Assembly: GCA_044326545.1 (NCBI GenBank)
Contig: JBIRBM010000002.1
Coordinates: 124,001 to 188,000 of the forward strand
Origin: JANWJE01 sp044326545
Lineage (GTDB): Bacteria; Chlamydiota; Chlamydiia; Chlamydiales; Parachlamydiaceae
Length of the DNA stretch: 64,000 bases
Direction: 5' to 3'
The notes under the pieces are model-generated. The model was not told the DNA's origin, searched no databases, and saw nothing but the letters and a program-made list of their open reading frames with translations. Positions 36,011 to 45,825 of this stretch are shown piece after piece. Position 1 is the stretch's first letter; every line of letters begins with the position of its first letter. The position numbers and the translations under genes are program-made.

Positions 36011-36693
36011 CGGTTTAAACCTTTTCCCCTTTTAATATTAAGATGCTGCGCCCATCGATTTCCGACAATCTGGATCACTTCAACTACAACGATGAGAATG
36101 ATGACTGTGGTGATCATTAAAGGAACATTAAATCGTTGATATCCGTACTGAATGGCAATTTTACCAAGACCTCCTCCCCCCATGGTTCCGGCCATGGCAC
36201 TATAGCCGACAAGATTGATAAGGGTTGTTGTCGTCGCAAGAATGAGCGATGGCATTGACTCAGGGATAAGTACTTTCGTAATGATTTGCCAAGGAGTGGA
36301 CCCCATCACGATTGCAGCTTCGATCATCCCTTTATCCACCTCTTTAAGAGACGCTTCCACAACTCTTGCCATAAAAGGAATCGCCGCGATCGAGAGGGGA
36401 ACAATTGAGGCGGTTGTTCCTAAACTCGTTCCCACAATCCAGCGAGTAAAGGGAATCAAGGCAATCATGAGAATGGCAAAGGGGAAAGAGCGGCCGATAT
36501 TAACAAGAGAGCCTAACACTTGATGGACGTATTGATTCTCTTTGAGATGCCCCCGATCGGTAATGGTCAAAATGACGCCTAAAGGCAATCCGAATAAAAG
36601 AGAAATGAGCGCGGAACAAGCCACCATATAGAGTGTATTCCATAATTCTAATGGGACAAGCGTCCATATAAGATGGAGTTGATCTTGATTCAT
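36007..36693 (-). CDS. metI: Methionine ABC transporter permease MetI
   Basis: Five-helix permease with the EAA loop that docks on the ATPase (EASLKEVDKGMIEAAIVMGSTPWQI). The frame is open for five codons upstream, but the ATG at 36693 overlaps the metN stop as ATGA and has GAGG seven bases before it. Middle gene of the compact metN-metI-metQ operon. Confidence 0.93.
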   Translation of the reverse strand: MNQDQLHLIWTLVPLELWNTLYMVACSALISLLFGLPLGVILTITDRGHLKENQYVHQVLGSLVNIGRSFPFAILMIALIPFTRWIVGTSLGTTASIVPLSIAAIPFMARVVEASLKEVDKGMIEAAIVMGSTPWQIITKVLIPESMPSLILATTTTLINLVGYSAMAGTMGGGGLGKIAIQYGYQRFNVPLMITTVIILIVVVEVIQIVGNRWAQHLNIKRGKGLNR

Positions 36694-37718
36694 TTGAGGA
36701 CCTCGCACACCACATGTTGAGTTCGTAAAAAAGTGAGGGCTTTTTGAATGTCGTCCGGCAAGCCTGTTAATTCAATAAAAAGATGTCCAACAACCGTTTC
36801 TTGAAGGTAATCAAGACCGCCGGATAAGATGTTGACTTCGATATCATACCGTTTGATCATATGAGAGATGACAGGTTCTTTTGCTTGTCTTCCTTCAAAT
36901 CCCAGCCTCACGATGCATTTTCCGGCATCCCGCTCTTTGAGTAATTCGCTTGGGACTTGTTCTGGATCTAAATGCAAAAGACGCTGGGTCACCGGGTGGC
37001 GCGGGTTCGTAAAAATATCAGCGACATGGCCCTCTTCGACAATTTGCCCTTGAGCTAAGACGGCAACTCGATGACACGCTTGTTTTACCGTCTCTAATTG
37101 ATGGGTGATGATGACAATCGTAATCCCCAGCCGTTGATTCAAAGAGGTTAGCAATTGCAAAATATCACGCGTGGTTTTAGGGTCCAATGCCGAAGTTGGT
37201 TCATCGCACAAGAGAAGGCGTGGATTGGTTGCAAGGGCTCTTGCAATCCCTACCCGTTGTTTTTCCCCTCCGCTTAGCTGCGAAGGGTAGTGATCTTTTT
37301 TTGATTCTAATCCAACAATTGAGAGAAGTTCTCGAATTCTTTTATCTCGTTCGATTGCGGGGGTGCCAGTGATTTCTAGTGGATAGCCGATGTTAGATCC
37401 GACGGTTCTTGAGGAAAACAGTTGAAAATGTTGAAAAACCATTCCCATTTGTTTGCGCAAAAGCTCAAGCTCACGTCCATTTGCGTGAGGAAACTGTTTT
37501 CCATCAAATGTGATCGACCCTTGCGTCGGGATCTCTAGGCCGGTTAAGCAACGCAAGAGGGTTGATTTGCCAGCTCCGCTCATGCCGATGATTCCGTAGA
37601 CCGATCCGCGAGGAATCATCAGTTGAAGATCTTTCAAAGCGTAAAGAGGCGATCTTCCTTCTTGGGAAGAAGGAAATTCCTTAGACAGGTGTGTGATTTC
37701 AATAATATTGTCTTGCAT
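36690..37718 (-). CDS. metN: Methionine ABC transporter ATP-binding protein MetN
   Basis: ATPase of the MetNIQ importer. Walker A GMSGAGKST, signature LSGGEKQRVGIARAL and Walker B LLLCDEPTSALD are intact. The last 85 residues (VGHLFIELTGLPDDIQKALTFL) are the NIL/ACT-like domain that binds methionine and inhibits transport when the cell is full. First gene of the operon; I see no SAM riboswitch in the 220 bases upstream. Confidence 0.94.
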   Translation of the reverse strand: MQDNIIEITHLSKEFPSSQEGRSPLYALKDLQLMIPRGSVYGIIGMSGAGKSTLLRCLTGLEIPTQGSITFDGKQFPHANGRELELLRKQMGMVFQHFQLFSSRTVGSNIGYPLEITGTPAIERDKRIRELLSIVGLESKKDHYPSQLSGGEKQRVGIARALATNPRLLLCDEPTSALDPKTTRDILQLLTSLNQRLGITIVIITHQLETVKQACHRVAVLAQGQIVEEGHVADIFTNPRHPVTQRLLHLDPEQVPSELLKERDAGKCIVRLGFEGRQAKEPVISHMIKRYDIEVNILSGGLDYLQETVVGHLFIELTGLPDDIQKALTFLRTQHVVCEVLK

Positions 37719-37938
37719 GAGGGCCTAATGTAAGGGAATGGAGGTGTTTTTCGATAGTTTCGTAACCTATCGATGCTTCTCAGATAGGCTGGTCTATTTT
37801 AAACACAATCCATGTTTTCCATCGACAGTTATACAGTGTTTGATCGAAAAACTCCCCCCCCCGGGAGGGAGATCATCTGTTTAAAATCCTCAATGCAGTG
37901 ATTCTAAACAGGTTCTACTCTGGCTTGAATCACGAAGT

Positions 37939-39612
37939 TTAATTCCCCGGTTTTTCGGGAAAAAGTTTTCCGTATATTCGACTGTTGAACTCTTCAATGA
38001 TTTTTGAAATCTCTTGACTCATCCGCAGTTCGTTTTTCAACATAAAAAGAGCCCCTTGCGGAAGATCCTTTAGCAATGTTAGAAGAGGAAAATCTTGGAG
38101 AATTTCTGCGGTTAATGTCATTTTTTTGGGTTTAATCGCAGGCTGAATCGTATCACTGTCTCGCTTTTTTAAAACAGTTTCACGGAGTTTTTTTTGATTA
38201 GACAACTCTTCTCTTTCTTTTTTCTTTTTTTGCAGCCCTTCTTTTAGGGTTTGTATATCGATTTTGTATGTTTTTTTGCATTTACTTTGTAAAACTTCTA
38301 ACTGATTGTGTATGTCCGCTTCCTTGGATTGAATTTGTATGATGAGCCGCTTAAATTCATCGATCAGCTGTTCCAATACATCTTGTGCTTTCACGATGTC
38401 TAAACAATCGTAGAAATATTTTTTTTCTAGATCAGGCTCTTTTTTTATGATTTCTTTTTTTAATTCATGAGGATAGAAGGGGATTGGACTGATATCTTTA
38501 TCGTTGATATAAAAAAGAGAGACGACACGCTTCTCTTTAACCCCGTGATGGATCACTTTTAGGTTGGCCTCGCAGCGTCGTTGTTGTGTTTTTAAATCTT
38601 GCAAATGGCTTGCGTGCTCTTCGAGCTCCTTTTCCTGTGTAGTGTAGCTGTCGTTCAATTCTTGGAGAGGAATTAACGCAGTTGTTAATTCGTTCATATA
38701 ATTCTCGATGAGAGTAATTTCTTCGGTTAATTCATCATCCGTTAATTGGCGATAATGGATCGTGGATAATAACGGAGGATCGGGCTCTTTTGAAATTAAT
38801 TTAGGTAAGAAGGTGATGCGCTGGATTGAGGGTGCCGTTTCATTTTTTCTGGGTAATGGCGTTTTCTTCGCTCCGGTGTTCTGTTCAAGCGAAGAGGATT
38901 TCTTAAAATTTTCCGAGGCACTTCTGAGGAGAGGGGGTTTTGTTAATCCGGCAAGTAGCCCTTGATGAAGATTTGGGCGTCTTGGTAATTCTTCTAAAAG
39001 CTGACTAGAAGTCGTGTCTTGAGAGGAAAGTGGAAAGCCAAAAATTGGATGCCTAGAAGGGGGGGGGGCAACAGAAAAGGAAGGGAATTTTTCAGGGGCA
39101 ATGTCTTCCTCTTCACTGCTATTTTCTGAGTCTAGGCGACTTTGTGAATCTATTTCACTCTCGAAGCACTTCTGAACATGATTGTGTGTTTTAGGATCAT
39201 CAATTTGTGCGTGAACATCGCTGTTTGTTGAATCATTAATGGTTTTTCTTAACGTCTCTAACGTTTTTTTTTGCTCCTCTAATTTAACCTTACTTTGAGG
39301 ATTAAATAAGTAAAATAAAAAAGTAAAAATTCCTAAAAAGCCTTTTTCGGCTGTTTGAAGTTTGTGAATGCGCTTCTGTAGGTTTATCTCAAGTTTAGCA
39401 AGCAGCCCTTTGTCTAACTCCGCTTGATGCTCTTGAATCATTTGATGAATTCTTTTGGTGATGTCAGCATCGCTAAATTCATATTCCGCCGAATTTAGTC
39501 GTTTAGTGGAACTGACACTGTAAAAACTTTTATTGTTTTTTTTATAAACCAAATTTGAATCTGTTTCGTAATTATGATTAATAATTTCTATTTGAAAATT
39601 GAGTGGGGACAT
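37939..39612 (-). CDS. Large coiled-coil hypothetical protein
   Basis: A 557-aa hydrophilic protein. A helical N-terminal part with one short hydrophobic patch (GFLGIFTFLFYLF, about residue 90) is followed by a Ser/Pro-rich, probably unfolded stretch (150-280) and then a long coiled coil (about 290-480) rich in Glu, Lys, Leu and Gln. No family is recognised. The low-complexity and coiled-coil layout is common among chlamydial type III secreted and inclusion-associated proteins, but that is inference. It stands alone behind an AT-rich region. Confidence 0.65.
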   Translation of the reverse strand: MSPLNFQIEIINHNYETDSNLVYKKNNKSFYSVSSTKRLNSAEYEFSDADITKRIHQMIQEHQAELDKGLLAKLEINLQKRIHKLQTAEKGFLGIFTFLFYLFNPQSKVKLEEQKKTLETLRKTINDSTNSDVHAQIDDPKTHNHVQKCFESEIDSQSRLDSENSSEEEDIAPEKFPSFSVAPPPSRHPIFGFPLSSQDTTSSQLLEELPRRPNLHQGLLAGLTKPPLLRSASENFKKSSSLEQNTGAKKTPLPRKNETAPSIQRITFLPKLISKEPDPPLLSTIHYRQLTDDELTEEITLIENYMNELTTALIPLQELNDSYTTQEKELEEHASHLQDLKTQQRRCEANLKVIHHGVKEKRVVSLFYINDKDISPIPFYPHELKKEIIKKEPDLEKKYFYDCLDIVKAQDVLEQLIDEFKRLIIQIQSKEADIHNQLEVLQSKCKKTYKIDIQTLKEGLQKKKKEREELSNQKKLRETVLKKRDSDTIQPAIKPKKMTLTAEILQDFPLLTLLKDLPQGALFMLKNELRMSQEISKIIEEFNSRIYGKLFPEKPGN

Positions 39613-39965
39613 AATTTCTCTAAAATTGATATAAAAATTGTGATGTTGTTTTTATTTTTCAATACTCTAAAAAATATTTACGATATGTTTTAGCAAAAAA
39701 GCATTTAGATGATTGTTATGAGGATAAATGATCAGATTTTTCCCGAAAAATGCCGATTTTGGGTTGTTTAGATGATAAAAATAGTCGTGTAAAATTAGAA
39801 TGTTTTTAAAAATAAATTAAAGTTTGCAACAGCGATTCTATTATAAAATGTTGTTAAATGTAAATGTTTTTTACGTGAAATTTTTGAATCAAAAACAAAG
39901 AATAATTTTAAATAGATTTTTTTCAAAAATGTAAATGCGATGAAACACAAGAGCTCTCAGATGAG
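39613..39965. other. AT-rich upstream region
   Basis: About 350 bases of low-GC DNA with many A and T runs and no gene. It probably contains the promoter of the coiled-coil gene. An IS-like remnant begins just after it. Confidence 0.4.
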
Positions 39966-40171
39966 TCATTTCGCAGGGTCTTGTTGCATAAATGCCCCTT
40001 ACCTTGGTTGTTGATAAACTTTAACGTGATGCTGCTCAAAGATGGTATCACGAGGCTCGTGAATCAATTTTAAGCTCTGCGTTCTGCGCTGCTCCCTCTG
40101 TGTTAAATATTTTATCCATAGATGTTGCAAAACCTCTGTGAGAGTATTTATGCAACAACGTCATTTTGCAG
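39966..40171. mobile_element. Remnant of an IS5-type (IS903-like) element
   Basis: TTGTTGCATAAAT (39981-39993) and its exact complement ATTTATGCAACAA (40146-40158) form 13-bp terminal inverted repeats, similar in wording to IS903-group ends as I recall them. The flanks carry an imperfect 11-bp direct repeat (TCATTTCGCAG at 39966 and TCATTTTGCAG at 40161), which fits a target duplication. Only about 150 bases lie between the ends, with no transposase, so it is a deletion derivative or MITE. Confidence 0.6.
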
Positions 40172-40200
40172 ATTAATCATTCAGTAGGTTTGGTTAACCT

Positions 40201-41412
40201 TCATTTGTTTGTCTGATCCACTGGGCGTAGGCTAATCATTTGACTGCCGCATTGGAGCACTAATCCCAAGATTGCAATATAAAGTGGTAAAGGAAGGGCT
40301 GTTCCATTATGAAGCGCACTCATGACCCAGGTCAAGCCGGCAATCAAACAATAGTAGCATCCTCCAAAAATTGATCCAGCTGTGCCGGCTGCCATTTGAT
40401 AAGGCTTTAAGGCGTGACTTAAGCTATTTGGAATGATCAAGCCGATCCCAAAAAATATGGTAAATAGGGTGGAAACGGCGATTGACATCCCGAGGGCATG
40501 TAAATCAACAATTCCCATGATAACCGCTAATGTGAACATAACACCTCCTCCAAATACACACAATGCACCCGATTGAATCATATGCTGATGAGAAAAGCGA
40601 TGCTGTTGGCGATAAGATATGTGAGCTGCCAGAATCGTAGCAGCAGCAATGAGAAGTCCAAAAAATCCATAATGACTGGGTTGCATTCCAAGTTGTTCGA
40701 CGAAAACAAATGGAGCTTCCTGGTAAAAACCAAATAAAATTCCATTTGTCGCACTAATGAGAAGAATATGACCCCATAACATTCGATTTTTTATCATCTC
40801 CATGAATAAAAGAGCGATTTTATCGGTTGATAAGCGCTTAATCTCGTTAGGACGTGTTTCTGGCAAAGATAAAAATGACCAGATACCTAAAATAATGGAT
40901 ACGATTGTTAACGCCCAAAAATTTGCTCTCCACCCCATCAATTCACTGATGAATCCGCCCAATAAGGGGCCAATAGCAGGTGAAAAAGCCAAAGCACCCG
41001 ACATCAGGGCAAAAAGTTTTGTTCGCTCTGCTCCATCATAGGAATCACGTAACATTGTTTGCGTGATCACCGAACCAACGCTCGCTCCAAATGCCTGGAA
41101 AAAACGCCATGCTAATAGAGCCTCTACACTTCCAGCATTTGCACATCCAACGGTTCCTATTCCATAAATCATGAGACCTATCAGCATTGCCTTACGCCGG
41201 CCGCTCCAATCAGAAATCGTTCCCCATAGCAAAACACCAAGGGCAAATCCTAAAAAGTAAATGGCAAGAGTTGCTTCCACCATATAAGCACTAGCGGCTA
41301 ATCCGCTAGCCACATTGGGCAATGCCGGAGTGTATATCGTTTCACTAATCTGTGGAAATCCGACTAAAGCAATCAATAGTCCTATCGAAAGTGTTTGTTG
41401 GTTATTTTTCAC
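40201..41412 (-). CDS. Bcr/CflA-type MFS drug efflux transporter
   Basis: Twelve predicted helices. The loop motif GTISDWSGRRKAMLIG between helices 2 and 3 and the helix-5 segment SGALAFSPAIGPLLGGFI place it in the drug:H+ antiporter DHA1 (Bcr/CflA) group. It likely exports a small toxic compound. The start is GTG with AGGAG nine bases upstream; no in-frame ATG lies ahead. Divergent from a LysR gene with a 106-base gap, the usual arrangement for a regulator and its target. Confidence 0.9.
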   Translation of the reverse strand: MKNNQQTLSIGLLIALVGFPQISETIYTPALPNVASGLAASAYMVEATLAIYFLGFALGVLLWGTISDWSGRRKAMLIGLMIYGIGTVGCANAGSVEALLAWRFFQAFGASVGSVITQTMLRDSYDGAERTKLFALMSGALAFSPAIGPLLGGFISELMGWRANFWALTIVSIILGIWSFLSLPETRPNEIKRLSTDKIALLFMEMIKNRMLWGHILLISATNGILFGFYQEAPFVFVEQLGMQPSHYGFFGLLIAAATILAAHISYRQQHRFSHQHMIQSGALCVFGGGVMFTLAVIMGIVDLHALGMSIAVSTLFTIFFGIGLIIPNSLSHALKPYQMAAGTAGSIFGGCYYCLIAGLTWVMSALHNGTALPLPLYIAILGLVLQCGSQMISLRPVDQTNK

Positions 41413-41518
41413 GCATGCATCTCCTAAATCATCAGGTTGTTGTACACTCTATTGTAAATAAGTGAATAATTATTTAGAATAAGGCTTAAAGTTAAGAAAT
41501 CGTAACCAAGAGTTAATA
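41413..41518. promoter_or_regulatory. Divergent promoter region with AT palindrome
   Basis: The gap between the MFS and LysR genes contains the palindrome AATAATTATT (41465-41474) and the sequence TTGTTGTACACTC near 41433. LysR proteins usually bind such shared regions to control both genes. Boxes are inferred by eye. Confidence 0.4.
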
Positions 41519-42388
41519 ATGCCGGATCTGTCACAAATGGAAACATTTACTTTAACCTCACAGCTTGGCACCTTAGCTGCAGTAGCAAAAAAGCTGGGAA
41601 TTTCTCCTGCTGCTGTCAGTAAACAACTCACACGACTTGAGGAAGAGTTGGGTGTGCAGCTTTTGGTCCGCTCGACACGCCGGATAGAGTTAACTGAAGT
41701 AGGAGTCAACTATTGCCTTCAATGCCATCGTATTCTTGAAGAGGTTGAGGCTGCTGCCGCGTTGATTTCCCAGGTAAAAACGATCCCTCATGGAAGTTTA
41801 AAAATTGTGAGTGGGCGGCATTTTGCAACGTCTTATCTCATCCCGCATATGAGGGAATTTCTATTGAGGTATCCGAAAATAGAGTTGAATCTTGAGCTTG
41901 CGGAGCGAATTCCTGATTTAAATTTAGAAGCCATTGATGTTCTGATTGGTATGAGTATTTCAGCAACAGGGGATGCGATCCAAAAGCGCATCGCAACAAC
42001 TTCCTATTCATTCTGTGCATCCCCTGATTATTTAAAACGATTCGGCAGACCTGAAAAACCAATCGATTTAAAAAAACATCAGGTTATTACCCATAGTATG
42101 CGAAAGCCAGATAACGAATTGTTATTCCGAGATAACGAAGTGATTACCATCACCCCCTACATCCGTGTCAATGATGCTCAAACGATGTTGAAGTTTGCAC
42201 TCGATGGGTTGGGTATCGTCAAGCTTCATCATTACGTTGTTAAAGAGCATCTGGAGCAAGGTGCATTAGAAGAATTGTTGACGATTTATCATCATTCAGA
42301 AATTCCAATTTATGTGGCATATCCGCAGCGACGTTATATTTCTTCAAAAGTTCGTTGCTTTATCGATTTTATTACGGAAAGAATGTAG
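41519..42388 (+). CDS. LysR family transcriptional regulator
   Basis: N-terminal winged helix-turn-helix (about residues 5-62; SQLGTLAAVAKKLGISPAAVSKQLTRLEEELGVQLL) and a C-terminal effector-binding domain (from about 90) of the periplasmic-binding type. Length of 289 aa is typical. Divergent to the efflux gene, so it probably senses the exported compound and regulates that gene. LysR regulators are scarce in pathogenic chlamydiae, so recent gain by transfer is possible. Confidence 0.9.
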   Translation: MPDLSQMETFTLTSQLGTLAAVAKKLGISPAAVSKQLTRLEEELGVQLLVRSTRRIELTEVGVNYCLQCHRILEEVEAAAALISQVKTIPHGSLKIVSGRHFATSYLIPHMREFLLRYPKIELNLELAERIPDLNLEAIDVLIGMSISATGDAIQKRIATTSYSFCASPDYLKRFGRPEKPIDLKKHQVITHSMRKPDNELLFRDNEVITITPYIRVNDAQTMLKFALDGLGIVKLHHYVVKEHLEQGALEELLTIYHHSEIPIYVAYPQRRYISSKVRCFIDFITERM

Positions 42389-42396
42389 GGACCAGA

Positions 42397-42433
42397 AGCG
42401 CGATTTAGTCTGAAGCGAAAGATCTCGCGGTTG
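42397..42433. repeat. REP-like short repeat, second copy
   Basis: Aligns over 37 bases with 35134-35170 (AGCGCGATTT ... AAGCGAAAG ... GCGGTTG). It abuts the 163-bp palindromic element. Confidence 0.45.
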
Positions 42434-42436
42434 AAA

Positions 42437-42599
42437 TAGACTTCTTCGGAAACTTCATTGACTTGCTAAAACCGCCATTTTTGGCATCTTTTTTGTAAAA
42501 TTTTTCGACCGTATGTGCCCATACGGTCTCAAAATTTTCAAAACAATCTCGTCAAAAAGGGCAATTTTTTCAAGCAAAGCAAGTTTCCGAAGAAGTCTA
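42437..42599. repeat. 163-bp palindromic repeat, copy 2
   Basis: Same element as at 25386, differing at about ten positions. The centre here is a perfect hairpin, CCGTATG and CATACGG around TGCC. It lies between the LysR gene and xerC, whose coding ends converge on it. Confidence 0.93.
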
Positions 42600-42641
42600 A
42601 TGTCCAAAGGTTGCTTGAAGTCAACTTTTTGTTATGATGTT

Positions 42642-43631
42642 TTAAGCTCGAGGATGGGTTTCATCGTAGATTTTTTTCTTCAATTTTGTTGACACTTGTG
42701 TATAAATTGTGGTTGTTGCTAAGGAACTATGTCCAAGTAAGACTTGAATGGTTTTGAGATCCATTCCATTTTCGAGCCAATGAGTGGCAATTGTATGACG
42801 GATTGTGTGGGGAGTGATATGGCCTGATAATCCACTTTGTTTTAAATAGGCATCAAACATCCGATCAATTGATCGAGTGGTGAGGCGGGTGCCATGTTTA
42901 TTCAGAAAGACAGCCATGTGATCCACTTGCGCAGAGTGGGTATTTGAACAGATATAGCGCTCTGCATGCTCGACATACAATTTGATCCAGTTGGCCGCAT
43001 TTTTAGTCATCGGGACCATCCGTTCTTTTTTCCCCTTACCTCGGAGTTTGAGTGTTAAGTTGCAATAGTCGACATCTTGCCTGTTAAGCCCGGCTAATTC
43101 GCTCACACGTAATCCGGAACTATAGAAAAGTTCCATAATCGTCTTATCGCGGATCCCCAAATAGGAGGACACATCGGGTTGATTGAAAAAATGGGTAATT
43201 TGATCGTAATTAAGGGAGACGGGAAGTGTTCGATCGAGTTTTGGGCTATCGAGTTCTTCTGTCGGATTAAATGAGGTAATTCCTTGGATTTGGGCATATC
43301 GGAAAAAGCTTCTTAGGGAAGAGAGGCGGCGGGCAATCGTTTTTTTATTTTGTTTACTTAGGCTGAGCGAAGCTAAAAAACCGCGAATGGTTTTACGATC
43401 AATTTGAGAAAGGTTGAGTTTGTCATCGAATTGAGGGGAGCGATCTGCATAACGGGTGTTAAATGAAATTTTGGGGGGAAGTTCGTCAGATTTTGCATGT
43501 GCAAGCCACTCTTTTTCTAAATAAGATTTAAAAGAGTTTAAATCGATTGCATAATTGCGAATTGTATGCTCGGAGGCATTTTTAATGACCCTTAAATACT
43601 CAAGAAAACGATAACTCGTCTCGATAAACAC
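42642..43631 (-). CDS. xerC: Tyrosine recombinase XerC
   Basis: Resolves chromosome dimers at dif with XerD. The N-terminal SAM-like DNA-binding domain (RFLEYLRVIKNASEHTIRNYAIDL) is followed by the catalytic domain with the Arg of SSGLRVSELAGL, HTIRHTIATHWL, LGHSSLATTTIYT and the Tyr at the end of that motif. A hydrophilic insert near residues 45-70 lengthens it slightly to 329 aa. It is near rnz and lon, an order I recall from Chlamydia (CT344-CT347). Confidence 0.9.
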   Translation of the reverse strand: MFIETSYRFLEYLRVIKNASEHTIRNYAIDLNSFKSYLEKEWLAHAKSDELPPKISFNTRYADRSPQFDDKLNLSQIDRKTIRGFLASLSLSKQNKKTIARRLSSLRSFFRYAQIQGITSFNPTEELDSPKLDRTLPVSLNYDQITHFFNQPDVSSYLGIRDKTIMELFYSSGLRVSELAGLNRQDVDYCNLTLKLRGKGKKERMVPMTKNAANWIKLYVEHAERYICSNTHSAQVDHMAVFLNKHGTRLTTRSIDRMFDAYLKQSGLSGHITPHTIRHTIATHWLENGMDLKTIQVLLGHSSLATTTIYTQVSTKLKKKIYDETHPRA

Positions 43632-43720
43632 AAGAATACCTAGTATGCTGTTCAGATTAAAATGACTGGTTCGACTGCGTCAAAGCCAGGGGGCTCTCTA
43701 TCGTTCCTCATGTAGGGACA

Positions 43721-44641
43721 TCAGGGTTTTTGGTTGATTTTTTGAAAAGGAAAGGTGATAAAGTCATCGGCTACCGAAGTGTTCGCAAAGACCGATCTAG
43801 CTTCTTGTTCAAATGGTTTTAAATTTTGGTAACGGGCCGAAAAATGAGTTAAAATGAGTTTTTTTGCCTCTGCTTCCTTAGCAATTTCTGCCGCTTGCTT
43901 CGCCGTCATGTGGTGATGCAATCGGGCTAATTCAGCGTGCTCTTCCAAATAGGTACTTTCACAAAGAAAAAGAGAGGCTCCTCGAGCTAGATGAATTGCA
44001 CTTTGACAGGGAACAGTGTCAATAACAACAGCAAAACTATCGCCATGACGGATCCAGCTTACATCGTCTAATGTCACTCTTTTATCTCCAATCATCACAC
44101 ACCCTTTTTCTTGAAGTTCTTTGACAAGGGGTCCTTTTACTCCATGTGCGGCAAGTTTATCATTTTCAAACTTGCGTGTATCTGGTTCCGTTATCCGCCA
44201 ACCAATATTTTCAACGCCGTGGAGGAGGAATTCTGCTTCTATCTTAAATTTTCCGTCATCTTCAACAACTCCCGCTTGTGAGACAGGATGTTCAACAACT
44301 TTAATTCTTTCATGATAAATCGACCCGTAGCGGAGGCGATCGAAGTATTTTTTTCCACTCGCCGGGTAGTAGCAATGAATCAGATGTGAAACATTATCTA
44401 AATTCAGTCTCATGAGAATCGATCCCAATCCCAAGCAGTGGTCTCCATGAAAATGGGAGATAAAAATGCGGGTGACAACTGTTGGAGCAATATTTGCAAA
44501 AATAAATTGACGTTGCGTTCCTTCCCCCGGATCAAATAACAATCCTTCTCCATTCCAACGTAAAAGGTAGGCTCCATGACTGCGAAAACGGGTGGGTTGT
44601 TGACTTGAACACCCTAAAATAGTTAAATCGCGTACTGACAT
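43721..44641 (-). CDS. rnz: Ribonuclease Z
   Basis: Metallo-beta-lactamase-fold endonuclease that trims tRNA 3' ends. The zinc motif FISHFHGDHCLGL is intact, with further ligands in ESTYLEEHAELA..HHMT and LTHFSARY. The N-terminal ILGCSSQQPTRFRSHGAYLLRW is the usual RNase Z start. Length of 306 aa is normal. It lies 5 bases after the rhomboid gene, so it is likely in one operon with rhomboid and the adenylyltransferase. Confidence 0.93.
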   Translation of the reverse strand: MSVRDLTILGCSSQQPTRFRSHGAYLLRWNGEGLLFDPGEGTQRQFIFANIAPTVVTRIFISHFHGDHCLGLGSILMRLNLDNVSHLIHCYYPASGKKYFDRLRYGSIYHERIKVVEHPVSQAGVVEDDGKFKIEAEFLLHGVENIGWRITEPDTRKFENDKLAAHGVKGPLVKELQEKGCVMIGDKRVTLDDVSWIRHGDSFAVVIDTVPCQSAIHLARGASLFLCESTYLEEHAELARLHHHMTAKQAAEIAKEAEAKKLILTHFSARYQNLKPFEQEARSVFANTSVADDFITFPFQKINQKP

Positions 44642-44646
44642 TTTTT

Positions 44647-45825
44647 TTAGTTATGCCTCCAACTAAAGAAATTAAGTCTACCCAATAAAAATCCCGTGGC
44701 TCCCCCGATCAGGTGGGCCATGTTCGCGATATTTGGAGCCATTGACCATTCAAATGATTTTTCGATAAAAAATGAAAAAAGTTGAATCGCTGCCATACCC
44801 AAAATAAAGAGCAACATAAAAGCAAAGGTTGATCGGTCGATTTGATATCCCTCCCAAGCGGCGACTCTTTGCCTCACCCAAATAAAGGTTAACATCCCAA
44901 TCAAAACGCCTGAAAGCCCGACAAAATTGGAGCCGCTCATCAAGTATTGTGCCGTATTTGAGGCAATCCCCGCGATGAGAATAAAAATCACATAGCGGAT
45001 GCGAGGAAGCCTTTGCTCTATTTGCTTCCCTAATACAATTAACCATAACATATTAAAGAACAAGTGAAGAAGATCGCCGTGTAAAAGGCAAGGGGTAAAG
45101 AGACGCCATATTTGCCCTTCTTGAATTTTTTCAAACGTGGGATATTGAGTGAGCCCTTGCTTGGCGGATTGCCAACCTCCTTTAAGAAGAAGTTGATAAA
45201 AACCGGGCCAAACAGGAGTGTTGTTAATTTGTTTGATCAACCGAATGCCCTCTGGAGGGAGATCCTGGCGTGTCTCGAGTTCTTCATATCCGTAGAGACG
45301 GACGAATCGATTGATGAGTGCATAAAATTTCGGATAGTCATAAAGAAGTGTTCTTTCGATGGGGGAAGTGAATAAGGTCAGTCCAGAGAATTTTTCGGGT
45401 GTTTGTAAAGAAGGAAGAATGATGTGGCTGACGACAAAGAGGAGAGTACAGATGACCAGAAGTCCCTGTGTCATCCACCCCATGGGTTGTTTATCCCAAG
45501 GAGGGGAAGTGGATTGAGGTCCCTTTTCTAGATTTTTTGATGGAAGATTCAGGGGTTGAATTAACTGAATGTGGTGAAAGGAATCATGGGAATCAGCAAA
45601 TAAGGGATCTTCGGGGTGAGCTAAAAAAAGTTGGAACCACTTTAAAACGTCCTCAATATGGTTTTCATCTTGAATCCAGAATTGACAATGGGTTTGGCCA
45701 TACGAATGGCTTGCCCAATCATGATGATGTTGAATCTCAATCTGGTGCAAAATTTGGTGCTGATTGAGGAAATGAGAAAAAATGGAGGCCTTTTTTTCAT
45801 CATCGAGTGTGCCGATTAAGCGCAT
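44647..45825 (-). CDS. Rhomboid family intramembrane serine protease
   Basis: Catalytic Ser in NFVGLSGVLIGML and His in NMAHLIGGATGFLLG give the rhomboid dyad, with HGDLLHLFFNMLWL as the helix-2 motif. About seven helices follow a GlpG-like cytoplasmic N-terminal domain (about residues 1-85, with LIGTLDDEKKASIFSHFL). Substrates are membrane proteins cut within or near a helix. Its start codon directly abuts the stop of the adenylyltransferase gene, so translation is probably coupled. Confidence 0.9.
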   Translation of the reverse strand: MRLIGTLDDEKKASIFSHFLNQHQILHQIEIQHHHDWASHSYGQTHCQFWIQDENHIEDVLKWFQLFLAHPEDPLFADSHDSFHHIQLIQPLNLPSKNLEKGPQSTSPPWDKQPMGWMTQGLLVICTLLFVVSHIILPSLQTPEKFSGLTLFTSPIERTLLYDYPKFYALINRFVRLYGYEELETRQDLPPEGIRLIKQINNTPVWPGFYQLLLKGGWQSAKQGLTQYPTFEKIQEGQIWRLFTPCLLHGDLLHLFFNMLWLIVLGKQIEQRLPRIRYVIFILIAGIASNTAQYLMSGSNFVGLSGVLIGMLTFIWVRQRVAAWEGYQIDRSTFAFMLLFILGMAAIQLFSFFIEKSFEWSMAPNIANMAHLIGGATGFLLGRLNFFSWRHN

